Assembly (NCBI GenBank): GCA_022822305.1
Contig: JAJEBY010000003.1
Span: 707,651-771,650, forward strand
Origin: Anaerolineae bacterium
Lineage (GTDB): Bacteria; Chloroflexota; Anaerolineae; Aggregatilineales; Phototrophicaceae
Length of the DNA stretch: 64,000 nt
Direction of reading: 5' to 3'
Shown in pieces: positions 53,528 through 61,565 of the stretch (positions are counted from its first letter, which is position 1; every line of letters begins with the position of its first letter). Below the pieces are notes generated by a model, which did no database searches, had not been told where the DNA came from, and saw nothing but the letters and a program-made list of their open reading frames with translations. A program made the translations under genes and the position numbers.

Positions 53528-55096
53528 TCAATTCCCAACTATCGTGTGCGACTGCTCGCGCATGTACTGCTGAATATAGTACCAGCTCCCGGAGGCTTTG
53601 TTGCTGCCGGTGCTGCCCTTCCAGCCGCCGAAGGATTGATAGCCCGGCCACGCGCCCGTGGTGGCGCCGGATTCGCGATTGACATAGAGTACGCCCGCTT
53701 CGGTATTCTCCAGGAACCAATCAATCTCGTCTTGATCCTCGCTATAAAGCCCGGCGGTCAAGCCCAGCTCGACATCGTTGGTCAGCCGCATCGCTTCTTC
53801 CGGATTGTCGTAGGCGCGCACGGTCAAAATCGGCGCGAACATCTCGTGCTGCCACAAGCGATGGTCATCGGGCAAGTCGGTCACCACAGTCGGCGCCACG
53901 AAATAGCCGGCGCGGTCCTCCAGGGTCCGTCCGCCGATGAGCAGCTCGCCCTCGCCCAGTTCGTCGACATAATCCTGATAGGCTTGATAGGCGGTCTCGT
54001 TGATGATCGGTCCCATATAGGTCTCGGCTTCAGTGGGATCGCCGACGTTGATATCAGCGGTCAGATCCACCAGTTTATCGAGGAAGGCGTCTTTGACGGC
54101 GGCGTCTACATATACGCGCGAGCAGGCCGAGCACTTCTGGCCGGTCAATCCAAAGGCCGAGCGCATCACGCCCAGCGCCGCTTTTTCCAGGTCGGCCTTG
54201 GCGGTGACAATAGCCGGATTCTTGCCGCCCATCTCCGCAACCACCGGACGAAAGTAGCCGGCGGCGGTGGTGAAGTTCTTGATGATGCTCATGCCGACCG
54301 CGTAACTGCCGGTGAAGGTCAAGCCAGCCAGGTCGGGATTCGCGGTCAGCGCCATGCCCGGTTCGTCGCCGCCCAGCACCATATTGAAGACACCAGCCGG
54401 CAAACCCGCGTCTGCCATACATTGGGCGATCATGCAAGCCGTCAGCGAGCCTTCCGCCGCCGGCTTGAGCACGACCGTATTGCCCGCGACCAGCGCCGCC
54501 CCGCTCGGTCCGCCGGTGAGCGCGGCCGGGAAGTTGAATGGCCCGATCACGCCCCAAACGCCGTAGGGCTTGAGCACGCTGCGATTGAAGTGCTTGTCCG
54601 TTTCGCTCAGCAGCTGGCGATCGAAACCTTGATTGTCAACCATGGCATTGACGCCATAGCGGATCAGGTCGGCCGCTTCTTCGACATCGCCGATGGCTTC
54701 CAGGCGGTTCTTGCCGATCTCCATGCTCACGGCCGCGGAAATCTCGAACAGGCGCTCGCTGATGAGGTCCGCGACCTTGTTGAGCAGTTCCGCGCGTTCG
54801 GCCCAAGGCGTATCGCGCCAGCCGGGGAAAGCCGCTTTGGCCGCGGCCACGGCTTGATCCACGTGGCGGTCGCCCGCCTGCGCGAACGTGCCCAGCAGCC
54901 AATCGGTATTGATGGGCGAGCGATTCTCGTAAACGCCATCGCCATCAACCCACTCGCCATCGATATACATCCGGTAAGTCTTGCCGAGATTTGTCTTCAA
55001 CTCCGCGACATCTTCCTCAAAATACTCGTGCAGCAGCGGATCGGGACTGCCCAAGGTGGAATACGTGACTTTGATATGTTTGCGTTGCTTCGCCAT
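53528..55096 (-). CDS. Aldehyde dehydrogenase, P5C-dehydrogenase-like
   Basis: A 522-residue ALDH-superfamily enzyme of the RocA/PruA type. The PYGVWGVIGPFNFP cofactor region, the glutamate in VAEMGGKNP and the catalytic Cys in GLTGQKCSACSRVY are all present, and GSNKASGSWYYIQQYMREQS is the characteristic end. It probably oxidises L-glutamate-5-semialdehyde (from proline or ornithine) to glutamate with NAD. No proline dehydrogenase is in the window. A promoter-like pair with a perfect TATAAT lies upstream. Length is usual for the family. Confidence 0.85.
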   Translation of the reverse strand: MAKQRKHIKVTYSTLGSPDPLLHEYFEEDVAELKTNLGKTYRMYIDGEWVDGDGVYENRSPINTDWLLGTFAQAGDRHVDQAVAAAKAAFPGWRDTPWAERAELLNKVADLISERLFEISAAVSMEIGKNRLEAIGDVEEAADLIRYGVNAMVDNQGFDRQLLSETDKHFNRSVLKPYGVWGVIGPFNFPAALTGGPSGAALVAGNTVVLKPAAEGSLTACMIAQCMADAGLPAGVFNMVLGGDEPGMALTANPDLAGLTFTGSYAVGMSIIKNFTTAAGYFRPVVAEMGGKNPAIVTAKADLEKAALGVMRSAFGLTGQKCSACSRVYVDAAVKDAFLDKLVDLTADINVGDPTEAETYMGPIINETAYQAYQDYVDELGEGELLIGGRTLEDRAGYFVAPTVVTDLPDDHRLWQHEMFAPILTVRAYDNPEEAMRLTNDVELGLTAGLYSEDQDEIDWFLENTEAGVLYVNRESGATTGAWPGYQSFGGWKGSTGSNKASGSWYYIQQYMREQSHTIVGN

Positions 55097-55145
55097 CTTA
55101 TCCTCTCTTCATTTGTCTGCTCGCGCCTGCCTGTCTTGACCCTGT

Positions 55146-55174
55146 ATTATACGAAACCGATCGGCATTTGGCAG
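55146..55174 (-). promoter_or_regulatory. Putative promoter of the ALDH gene
   Basis: On the minus strand CTGCCA (55174-55169) and TATAAT (55151-55146) are separated by 17 nt, 50 bp upstream of ATG 55096. Confidence 0.6.
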
Positions 55175-55210
55175 GTCTACACTCAAAATCGCACGACCTT
55201 CCGTTCTCCC

Positions 55211-55528
55211 TCAAGTCAGCTCGTCGCTATCCATCCTGCGCTTCCTGATGCGCTCGACGCGCATGATCAGGCGTTCATCGACATCGGGGCAAGCCGCGAC
55301 CGAATCGTAGGTCAACCAATCGTTATCCGCCAGTTCGCGCTGCTTGGCCGCCAGCAGCGGCAAGACTGAAGACAAGGCATAGATGCAAAAGTGCTTGCCC
55401 GGCGGAATCCGCAGTTTGCTGCTCTCGGTCAGCTCGAAGTAATCGCCCACCGCCATGCCACAAACCGAGCGCCCTTCAATCCGCTCGACAGTGACGCGCA
55501 GGTCGTAGAGTTCGAATGGTCGTTTCAT
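55211..55528 (-). CDS. TIGR04076-like protein
   Basis: A 105-residue protein that matches, from memory, the TIGR04076 pattern: YDLRVTVERIEGRSVCGMAV, a GDYFEL segment, IPPGKHFCIYAL, VLPLLAAKQRELADNDW and a CPDVDERLIMRVERI ending. Members often have two conserved Cys and stand beside oxidoreductases, but no biochemical role is established to my knowledge. It is upstream of the ALDH promoter on the same strand. Confidence 0.65.
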   Translation of the reverse strand: MKRPFELYDLRVTVERIEGRSVCGMAVGDYFELTESSKLRIPPGKHFCIYALSSVLPLLAAKQRELADNDWLTYDSVAACPDVDERLIMRVERIRKRRMDSDELT

Positions 55529-55858
55529 GGCAATCCTCGATATCCAAGCTTTGCCGTCCTATCGTGGGGACAATCCCCTTTTATGCTCCTGATTGGCATG
55601 AAATCCCCCTGCCGGAATCAACTCGGTAAATCCAGGAAAGTAATGCAAGTCCAGTCTCAATGAAGCCTATTTTGCCACCGAGGACACCGAGTTATTCTGA
55701 GGACACAGAGGTTCATTGTATTGTTTCGCCATTCACGCCAGTCAGGCCGCATCTTTCTTATGGAATGGTCACTGCCATACGCTTTCTAAACAGTCTCTCT
55801 CAGTGTCCTCTAGTTTCTCGGTGTACTCGGTGGCTTATTGTCGCATATTTGCTTGGAC
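55529..55858. other. Intergenic region with an inverted CTCGGTG repeat
   Basis: 330 bp without a gene. CCACCGAGGACACCGAG (55675-55691) and CTCGGTGTACTCGGTGG (55817-55833) form a 17-bp inverted repeat with one mismatch, about 125 bp apart. GAGGACACAGAGG at about 55699 belongs to the same CTCTGTG-type family found near 4.77, 36.0 and 36.1 kb. Confidence 0.55.
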
Positions 55859-56959
55859 TTACTTCTGCAGGATCTGAAGGCAGGCATCGCGCACGATGAA
55901 TTCCTCGCCTGGATTGAGCGTCATCGGATTGAGATGAAAATGCCGCTCGTCGCCCGGCGAGACGGCGATGGCCGGGTCGTGCGCGAGGAAGGCCGCCACC
56001 AGATCATCCGCCGTTGCTCCCATCAGCTCGCCATCCACCGTCACCCGGCACCAGGCCAGCGGTTGGCCCGCTTCGTTGGGGAAGTCGCGCGCCGCCTGCA
56101 CGCCGTCCAACGCATTGATGGCGGCGCCCCACAACGTCACGCAATCTTCGCAGTATTGCGCGCGCGCCTCGTGATCGATCAGCAGATAACGCTCCACCGC
56201 CGCCAGCAGACCCATCAGCTCTTCTTTGCCCACCTTCAAAGGACGTCCCAGCCCGTGATTGGGATTGCTGAGGGGACGGATGGACTCGATGAAATCGCGC
56301 CGCCCCAGCATCATTCCTGTCGGCTGGGGTCCGCGCAGATCCTTGCCGCCGCTGAACAGCGCCAGCGCCGCGCCCATCTCGGTAAAACGCGACAGGTTCT
56401 CCACCGGAGGCAGCTGCGCCGCCGCATCAACGATGACCGGGATGTCGCGCCTCTTGGCGATTTCGATCACCTCAGCCAGCGATAAATCACCCTCGCCCGC
56501 CAGGCGACAGGGAAACCAGAAGATACAGGCGGTCTTGTCGTTGATGGCCTCAGATAGCGCGGAAGGCTCGGGGTCGATCTCGACGAGTTTCAGACCGACT
56601 TGTTGCGCCGCGAAGTCATAGGGGTTGCGCTGTGTGCGCATGATGATGGCTTCGTGCTTCAGATCCGCGAGATTGGGGAAATCCCTGGCCGCACCCGGAT
56701 GATGATAAAGCACCGACGCGGCCGATGCCAGCATAATGCCGGCCGCCGCGCCCGAGGTCACGTAGGCCGCTTCGTTCCCGGTCAACTGCGCAATGCGCTC
56801 GCCGACTCTGGCCTGCAGCTGCGCCAGATCTACAAAGGCGCCGGCGGCCGCGTTCATGGCGCTGACGACTTCTTCCGGCATCAGCGAGCCGCCAAATTTG
56901 GTCACGGTCGCGTATGCGTTGATGACGGGTTGTACACCCAATTCTTGATAATTCGTCAT
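55859..56959 (-). CDS. SelA-like / class V-fold PLP enzyme
   Basis: A 366-residue fold-type I PLP enzyme. The N-terminal ELGVQPVINAYATVTKFGGS resembles SelA-type and D-glucosaminate-6-phosphate ammonia-lyase (DgaE-like) proteins, and the PLP lysine is in FSGGKDLRGPQPTG. It begins 2 nt after the stop of an amidohydrolase gene. The same SelA-like plus amidohydrolase pairing is known in other bacteria (for example the Enterococcus EF_0837/EF_0838 pair, recalled). That suggests a shared pathway for an amino-sugar acid or related compound. The exact reaction is unknown. Confidence 0.75.
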   Translation of the reverse strand: MTNYQELGVQPVINAYATVTKFGGSLMPEEVVSAMNAAAGAFVDLAQLQARVGERIAQLTGNEAAYVTSGAAAGIMLASAASVLYHHPGAARDFPNLADLKHEAIIMRTQRNPYDFAAQQVGLKLVEIDPEPSALSEAINDKTACIFWFPCRLAGEGDLSLAEVIEIAKRRDIPVIVDAAAQLPPVENLSRFTEMGAALALFSGGKDLRGPQPTGMMLGRRDFIESIRPLSNPNHGLGRPLKVGKEELMGLLAAVERYLLIDHEARAQYCEDCVTLWGAAINALDGVQAARDFPNEAGQPLAWCRVTVDGELMGATADDLVAAFLAHDPAIAVSPGDERHFHLNPMTLNPGEEFIVRDACLQILQK

Positions 56960-56961
56960 GC

Positions 56962-58176
56962 TCAAATGATCTCCTCCGGATAACGGATTTCCCAATATGA
57001 CGCGGGCGCCTCTTCCCAAAGCGGCGTCGCTCGCCCGTTGACATCGTAGACGATCTCGCCGGCGCGCAAGGTCATCTCGCAGCTCAGTTTACGATCGCCC
57101 GGCAGCCGCGCCCATCCGCAATCTACATATCCAAACTGCCCGTCTTGCACCTGCAGCACCGCGATATCGGCCTCGGCGCCAACTGAGAGATAACCCAATT
57201 CGGGATGCCCAATCTCCCGCGCCGGCGTCACCGTCGAGCGAAAGATGACTTCACGCAAAGGCATGCCCATGCAGAGTAATTTCGACATGGTCGTCAGCAT
57301 ATCGTGTACGACGCCGTTGATATTGCCGATATGAATGTCGGTGCTGATGGAATCGGGCGGGAAACCGCCCTGGTAGGCGGGGATGGCCTGACGGAACCAG
57401 AAGCTGCCGGCGCCATGCCCCAGATCAAAGATGATGCCCCGTTCGCGCGCCTCAAACATGAAGTCAGCCGGTTTGTTCTTGTCATCGAGGATGGGAAACT
57501 GCTGCGCGTAGACGTGCGTGTGGATATCGCCCGGCTGCATCTTACGCAGCAGCTCTTGATAAGTTCGGCCCGGCCGATGCCAAAAATCCATCATCACCGG
57601 CTTGCCGCAAATCTCCGAGGCTTCCAGCGCGCGATCCACAGCCGCCCAAGGCGGATGCGCTTCATCGAAGGGCTGCCTCACCCAATAATGCGCCGTCTTG
57701 ATGCCGACGCAGTCGTCCGGATATGCCAGCACAATTGACGCCGCCAGCTCCGGATCCATCTCGTTGATATCCTGCTCGAAGGGACCGATCATGCCCGACT
57801 TGACGATATTGATATAAGCGAAAATCCGCGTGCGCGAGCGATCGATTACCGTGCGCTTGAAATGCAAGAAGTGTTTGGCGCCGGCCGTGCCGGTATCGAC
57901 GACAGTGGTGACGCCCGTGCGAAAACTATGATGATCGGCGATGACGCTCAAGGTCTCCGGCTCGCGCGTGTGATAGACATGCACATGCATGTCGATCAAC
58001 CCCGGCGTCACGAGCAGACCGGCGACATCAACCGTTTGCGCCGCTTGACTTGCCGGGATATCCGCGGCCACTCCGGCGATCCTGCCGCCGGCCACCGCCA
58101 CATCCATCTCCCCGTCAATGTCATTCGCGGGATCAATCACGCGCCCGCCCTTCAGCAGCAAATCATATTCCGGCAT
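56962..58176 (-). CDS. Amidohydrolase/deacetylase-family metal-dependent hydrolase
   Basis: A 404-residue amidohydrolase. The N-terminal LLKGGRVIDPANDIDGE, the metal motif LIDMHVHVYHTREPE and the GVTTVVDTGTAGAKHF segment match the EF_0837-type deacetylase group, and VMMDFWHRPG and THVYAQQFPILDD contain further ligand histidines. It likely removes an acyl or amide group from a small sugar acid or amino acid. ATG 58176 has GGAGAGG upstream. It is coupled to the SelA-like gene. Confidence 0.85.
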   Translation of the reverse strand: MPEYDLLLKGGRVIDPANDIDGEMDVAVAGGRIAGVAADIPASQAAQTVDVAGLLVTPGLIDMHVHVYHTREPETLSVIADHHSFRTGVTTVVDTGTAGAKHFLHFKRTVIDRSRTRIFAYINIVKSGMIGPFEQDINEMDPELAASIVLAYPDDCVGIKTAHYWVRQPFDEAHPPWAAVDRALEASEICGKPVMMDFWHRPGRTYQELLRKMQPGDIHTHVYAQQFPILDDKNKPADFMFEARERGIIFDLGHGAGSFWFRQAIPAYQGGFPPDSISTDIHIGNINGVVHDMLTTMSKLLCMGMPLREVIFRSTVTPAREIGHPELGYLSVGAEADIAVLQVQDGQFGYVDCGWARLPGDRKLSCEMTLRAGEIVYDVNGRATPLWEEAPASYWEIRYPEEII

Positions 58177-58437
58177 AGAGCAGCCTCTCCTCACTTATGG
58201 ATTCTTCAACGGTCCGGCTCGCGCCCGGCCCCGTCAATGTTTAACACATGTTGCGGCATATCCCAACGATTCGACATCAAATCAGCGCCAATTCGTCCTT
58301 GATGCTAGCGACGCCGATCCGTGAACGAATGACGAGCATGCGCAAAGACGCGCCAGCGGCGCTCCGCAGCGACGGTTTTGTTGAGACTGCCGCTATGTTA
58401 TGCTTGCCATATCAGCAGCACATCCGGAGGCGATACC

Positions 58438-59142
58438 ATGCTGGACTTTGACGGAAAAGTCGCGATTATCACCGGCGCCTCCGGGCTTTTGGCTTCGGGC
58501 GTGATTCCAATCTTTCGTGAAGCCGGAGCTAATCTGGCTTTGACTTGCGGCGATGACCGCCTGTACCAGCGCTTTCCCGATCTGCGCGATGATCCCAATC
58601 ACCTCTGTCTGCAAGCCAGAGACCTATCAAATCCGGAGGTCGTTGAGGCATTGACCGCCGCCGTGCTCGATCGCTTCGGGCGCATCGATGTCCTGGTCAA
58701 TATCGTCGGCGGCTGGGATGCGGGTCAGCCCGTGCACGAGATGAGCATCGAGACCTGGAATATCATGCTTCGCCTCAATTCGACCATCACCTTTCTGATG
58801 AGCCGCGCGGTAATCCCGACCATGCTGGATAACGGCGGCGGCGCCATCGTCAATATCGGCGCGCGTCCGGGCCTGCGGTCCAGCGGCAACGATGCCGCTT
58901 ACGCCGCCCCCAAAGCCGCCGTGCTGCGTCTGACCGAGAGCATGTCCGAGGAGTACAAACGACATGGCATCCGCGTCAACGCCGTTTTGCCCTCGGCGCT
59001 CGTTCCCGCGCAGGCCGCCGCCGATGATCCGCAAGCGGGCGTGACGCCGGCGCAGATCGGCCGCGTCATCGCTTTTCTGGCATCGGAAGCGGGCGCCATC
59101 ATTCGCGGCGCGATCATCCCCGCCTATGGCAGCAAGTTCTGA
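58438..59142 (+). CDS. Short-chain dehydrogenase/reductase (SDR)
   Basis: A 234-residue SDR with the cofactor motif TGASGLLASGVI (a variant of TGxxxGxG), the VLVNIVGGWD strand and a YxxxK site in AAYAAPKAAVLRL. The start at ATG 58438 follows GGAGG with ideal spacing; the frame is open 20 codons further without function. It converges on the LmbU-like gene. The substrate is unknown. Confidence 0.88.
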   Translation: MLDFDGKVAIITGASGLLASGVIPIFREAGANLALTCGDDRLYQRFPDLRDDPNHLCLQARDLSNPEVVEALTAAVLDRFGRIDVLVNIVGGWDAGQPVHEMSIETWNIMLRLNSTITFLMSRAVIPTMLDNGGGAIVNIGARPGLRSSGNDAAYAAPKAAVLRLTESMSEEYKRHGIRVNAVLPSALVPAQAAADDPQAGVTPAQIGRVIAFLASEAGAIIRGAIIPAYGSKF

Positions 59143-59155
59143 TCGGCCATGGCTT

Positions 59156-59941
59156 TCAGTCCAGGCCCCATCGCTGCATCCGCCCCAAGATATCGCGCAA
59201 GCGCTCAAATCGCCGCCGACGCTCCTCAACCGGCAGCATGTTCCATTTCTTGCGCGTCAGCTCACGATCAATCCGGCGCAAGTTGCGCTCGAAGGGTGTC
59301 TCGGTATCAGCCGCTGCAGCCGGCAGCGCAAGCATCTCGCGCCGCAGGCGGTTAATCGACCAAGCGCGCGTATGCCCGGTCGCGGCATCGGTCTCGCCGG
59401 CCTCGGCCGCGTTAAGCCAATGACGCTGCTGAGTTTCATCCAGGTGCGCTACCAGCTTGTGATGCCCAAATGACAGGTTTTCGGTACGTACCGAAAAAGG
59501 CACATTCCGCGCCACATAACGATAGTCGTAAAGCGTCTTGACCTCGTAACCCAGTTCCCCGGCGATCTGCTCGTGCCGGCCCCAATTGTTGCTTTCGCCC
59601 TGCAGCAGCCAATCACCGATCAACCATTGCATCGAATGCTCTAGCCGGAAGAGCAGCTGACCCAGCTGCAGCCATTGCGATTTATCTTCCGCTAGCGCAG
59701 CGGGATCCAAGCCCACGCCGGTCAGCCGATAATCATGGGCGCGTATCGAGCCGTCATCCGTGAGCTCGATTGCGTTCTCCTGCAAATCGGCCGGGGTGAT
59801 ATCGCCGAACCACTGATTCACCATATCCTGATGAGTACGGCCAAAGGTGGCGTCAGCAACTTCTTCATAGGAAACGGGCGGCAGGTCATCCACCTTGGGC
59901 AACGCTGGTTTCGAGCGGTCACGATTTCGTCGGCTTGACAT
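59156..59941 (-). CDS. LmbU-like DNA-binding partner of ParA
   Basis: A 261-residue protein with a central pattern that recalls LmbU-type helix-turn-helix proteins: LEHSMQWLIGDWLLQGESNN, then a TLYDYRYVARNVPFSVR segment, LSFGHHKLVAHLDETQQRHW and SINRLRREML. The N-terminus is charged and the C-terminus is rich in Arg and Glu, so it is probably a DNA-binding protein. It overlaps the ParA gene by 23 nt and has GGAGG inside that gene, so the two are coupled. A perfect 20-bp palindrome lies within its coding region at 59478-59497. It could replace ParB in a partition-type system. Confidence 0.6.
   Translation of the reverse strand: MSSRRNRDRSKPALPKVDDLPPVSYEEVADATFGRTHQDMVNQWFGDITPADLQENAIELTDDGSIRAHDYRLTGVGLDPAALAEDKSQWLQLGQLLFRLEHSMQWLIGDWLLQGESNNWGRHEQIAGELGYEVKTLYDYRYVARNVPFSVRTENLSFGHHKLVAHLDETQQRHWLNAAEAGETDAATGHTRAWSINRLRREMLALPAAAADTETPFERNLRRIDRELTRKKWNMLPVEERRRRFERLRDILGRMQRWGLD
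59478..59497. promoter_or_regulatory. Perfect 20-bp palindrome inside the LmbU-like gene (parS-like candidate)
   Basis: TTTTCGGTACGTACCGAAAA reads the same on both strands. It falls in the codons for SVRTENL. Partition sites within par genes are known (for example parS inside spo0J of Bacillus subtilis). Chance alone predicts about 0.06 such perfect 20-bp palindromes in 64 kb at even base composition. Confidence 0.5.
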
Positions 59942-60722
59942 GTTTGATCGCCTCCAAAAATCTCTTCAGAAGATTCCATCCGTGCTGCGCAGCTGGCGAT
60001 CCGGACGCATAATTCCAGATCGCGCGATGGACACGGCTGCTCTCCGTCCAAATCGTCGATTGGGGAATCGGCTCCCAGACCAGGTTGCCGTAGTTTTCCC
60101 GCAATTCAGCCAGGTTTTCGCGATGTTCCAAGGTGCCATGTCGATAGATGTTGGGCACGATGCCCAGGCTTGTGATAGGCGCGAAGTTGAACTGGCTGCG
60201 ATAACGTTCGTTCTCCTCACGATGGATGAAGCTGTTTTGCAGACCGCGAAAGCTCAGGTATTCGCACTTGGTCGGATAGAGTATCGCATCGGTCGCCAGA
60301 TAAATGGCGCCATGCAGCAAGGATGGCGTGGGCGAGGTATCGATGATGACAAAGTCGACGGCTTGATGCAGTTCCGAAAAGCGCCGCACAAAAGCCAGGG
60401 CGTCTTTTGAGTTGCTGGCGATGCTCTGCGTCTCGACATTTGAGGACAGCAAGAACAATTGCCCGCGCACCTTGCGTTTGGGATAGGCATATACCTCGGG
60501 ACGGACATAGCGCAGGACATCCTTGAAGGACCGGTTGCGCACGATCAGGTCGTACAGCGCCGCGCTTTGCTCGAAGCCCATGGTCTCGGTCAGCGAGCCT
60601 TGCGCATCGGCATCGACGGCCAACACGCGAAATCCTGCCACCGCCAGCCCCGCGGCCACGTGGAACGCGATCGTCGTCTTGCCGACGCCTCCCTTTTCAT
60701 TGAGAAGGGTCACAATCCTCAT
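59919..60722 (-). CDS. parA: ParA-family ATPase
   Basis: A 267-residue deviant-Walker ATPase with the ParA motif EKGGVGKTT at residues 9-17 (signature lysine and P-loop), VLAVDADAQGSLTE and the VDFVIIDTSPTPSLL segment. Such ATPases bind DNA as ATP-dimers and move plasmids, chromosomes or protein clusters. I start at ATG 60722, 7 nt after GGGA; a GTG at 60728 is in frame. Its partner gene is the overlapping LmbU-like gene. A 7-bp inverted repeat lies upstream at 60781-60798. Confidence 0.9.
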   Translation of the reverse strand: MRIVTLLNEKGGVGKTTIAFHVAAGLAVAGFRVLAVDADAQGSLTETMGFEQSAALYDLIVRNRSFKDVLRYVRPEVYAYPKRKVRGQLFLLSSNVETQSIASNSKDALAFVRRFSELHQAVDFVIIDTSPTPSLLHGAIYLATDAILYPTKCEYLSFRGLQNSFIHREENERYRSQFNFAPITSLGIVPNIYRHGTLEHRENLAELRENYGNLVWEPIPQSTIWTESSRVHRAIWNYASGSPAAQHGWNLLKRFLEAIKHVKPTKS

Positions 60723-60780
60723 CGCCACGTCCCACTACAGCCGACTAGCGAGCGATTCAATTATCGGGCATTTTATGCCG

Positions 60781-60798
60781 GATAAACCTGCGTTTATC
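60781..60798. promoter_or_regulatory. Inverted repeat upstream of parA
   Basis: GATAAAC (60781-60787) and GTTTATC (60792-60798) form a perfect 7-bp inverted repeat around CTGC, about 60 bp before the parA start. It may be an operator. It differs in sequence from the palindrome inside the partner gene. Confidence 0.4.
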
Positions 60799-60852
60799 TC
60801 TACCGTACAAATGGAATATACAGTTTTGCGTGGGCTTGCGCAACAAGGATCG

Positions 60853-61536
60853 CTAGAGATGTATCAAGACCTCATCCAGCGCCTTTTTGCTGATGACGGG
60901 GACTTCGGCGTCGTCAGCCGGATAGCCGACCGGAACCAAGACATAAGCGCGTTCGTTGTCGGGACGATCGAGGATTTCGCGCAGAAATTTCATCGGGCTG
61001 GGGGTATGCGTCAGGGTGGCGAGACCGGCCACGTGCAGCGCCGCCAGCAGAAATCCCACTGCGATGCCCACCGATTCCTCGCTGTAGTAGTGTTTCACGC
61101 GCCTTTCTTCGCCCGTGCGCTCATCGACCGCAACGCCGTAGGCCTGCCGGAAAACCACGATGACATACGGCGCGTCTTCAATATGCGGTTTTTGCCAGTC
61201 CGTGCCGAGATGAGCCAGAGCCGCCAGCCAATCATCGCTCATGCGCCGCTGATAATTCTCGCGCTCTTCCGCCTCGGCAGCGATGCGCATGCGCCGCTTG
61301 ATGTCCGGATCGCTCACCGCCACAAAGGTCCAGGGCTGCTGATTGGCGCCGGATGGCGCCGAGGCCGCGACCCGAATGGCCTTTTCGATCAGCTCGAAGG
61401 GCACCGGCGCCGAGGAGAATTCGCGTACGGTACGCCGTGTCAACATGCGATCATGAAACGCCCGCGAGCGTTTTTCCTGCTCATGCTTTGGGATCCGCTC
61501 GAACTTCAGCGGCTCGAATACCGCCTGTTGGTCCAT
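60853..61536 (-). CDS. Nitroreductase-fold flavoprotein, iodotyrosine-deiodinase-like
   Basis: A 227-residue FMN-binding protein. It resembles mammalian iodotyrosine deiodinase closely: RRTVREFSSAPVPFELIEKA, SAPSGANQQPWTFVAVSDPD, NYQRRMSDDW and HYYSEESVGIAVGFLLAAL. The three residues that hold the halotyrosine zwitterion in that enzyme are present with the same spacing: Glu91, Tyr95 and Lys116 (21 residues after the Tyr). It may therefore remove halogen from halotyrosines or reduce a related aromatic. It is 29 nt downstream of the MBL hydrolase gene on the same strand. Confidence 0.8.
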   Translation of the reverse strand: MDQQAVFEPLKFERIPKHEQEKRSRAFHDRMLTRRTVREFSSAPVPFELIEKAIRVAASAPSGANQQPWTFVAVSDPDIKRRMRIAAEAEERENYQRRMSDDWLAALAHLGTDWQKPHIEDAPYVIVVFRQAYGVAVDERTGEERRVKHYYSEESVGIAVGFLLAALHVAGLATLTHTPSPMKFLREILDRPDNERAYVLVPVGYPADDAEVPVISKKALDEVLIHL

Positions 61537-61565
61537 AGATCACCTGCCAGTTTGATCCTGCAGCC

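Noticed and set aside
58376..58404. A possible promoter before the SDR at 58438 (TTTTGT and TATGCT, 17 nt)
   Set aside because: The -35 match is poor and alternative alignments are equally good, so it was not called.
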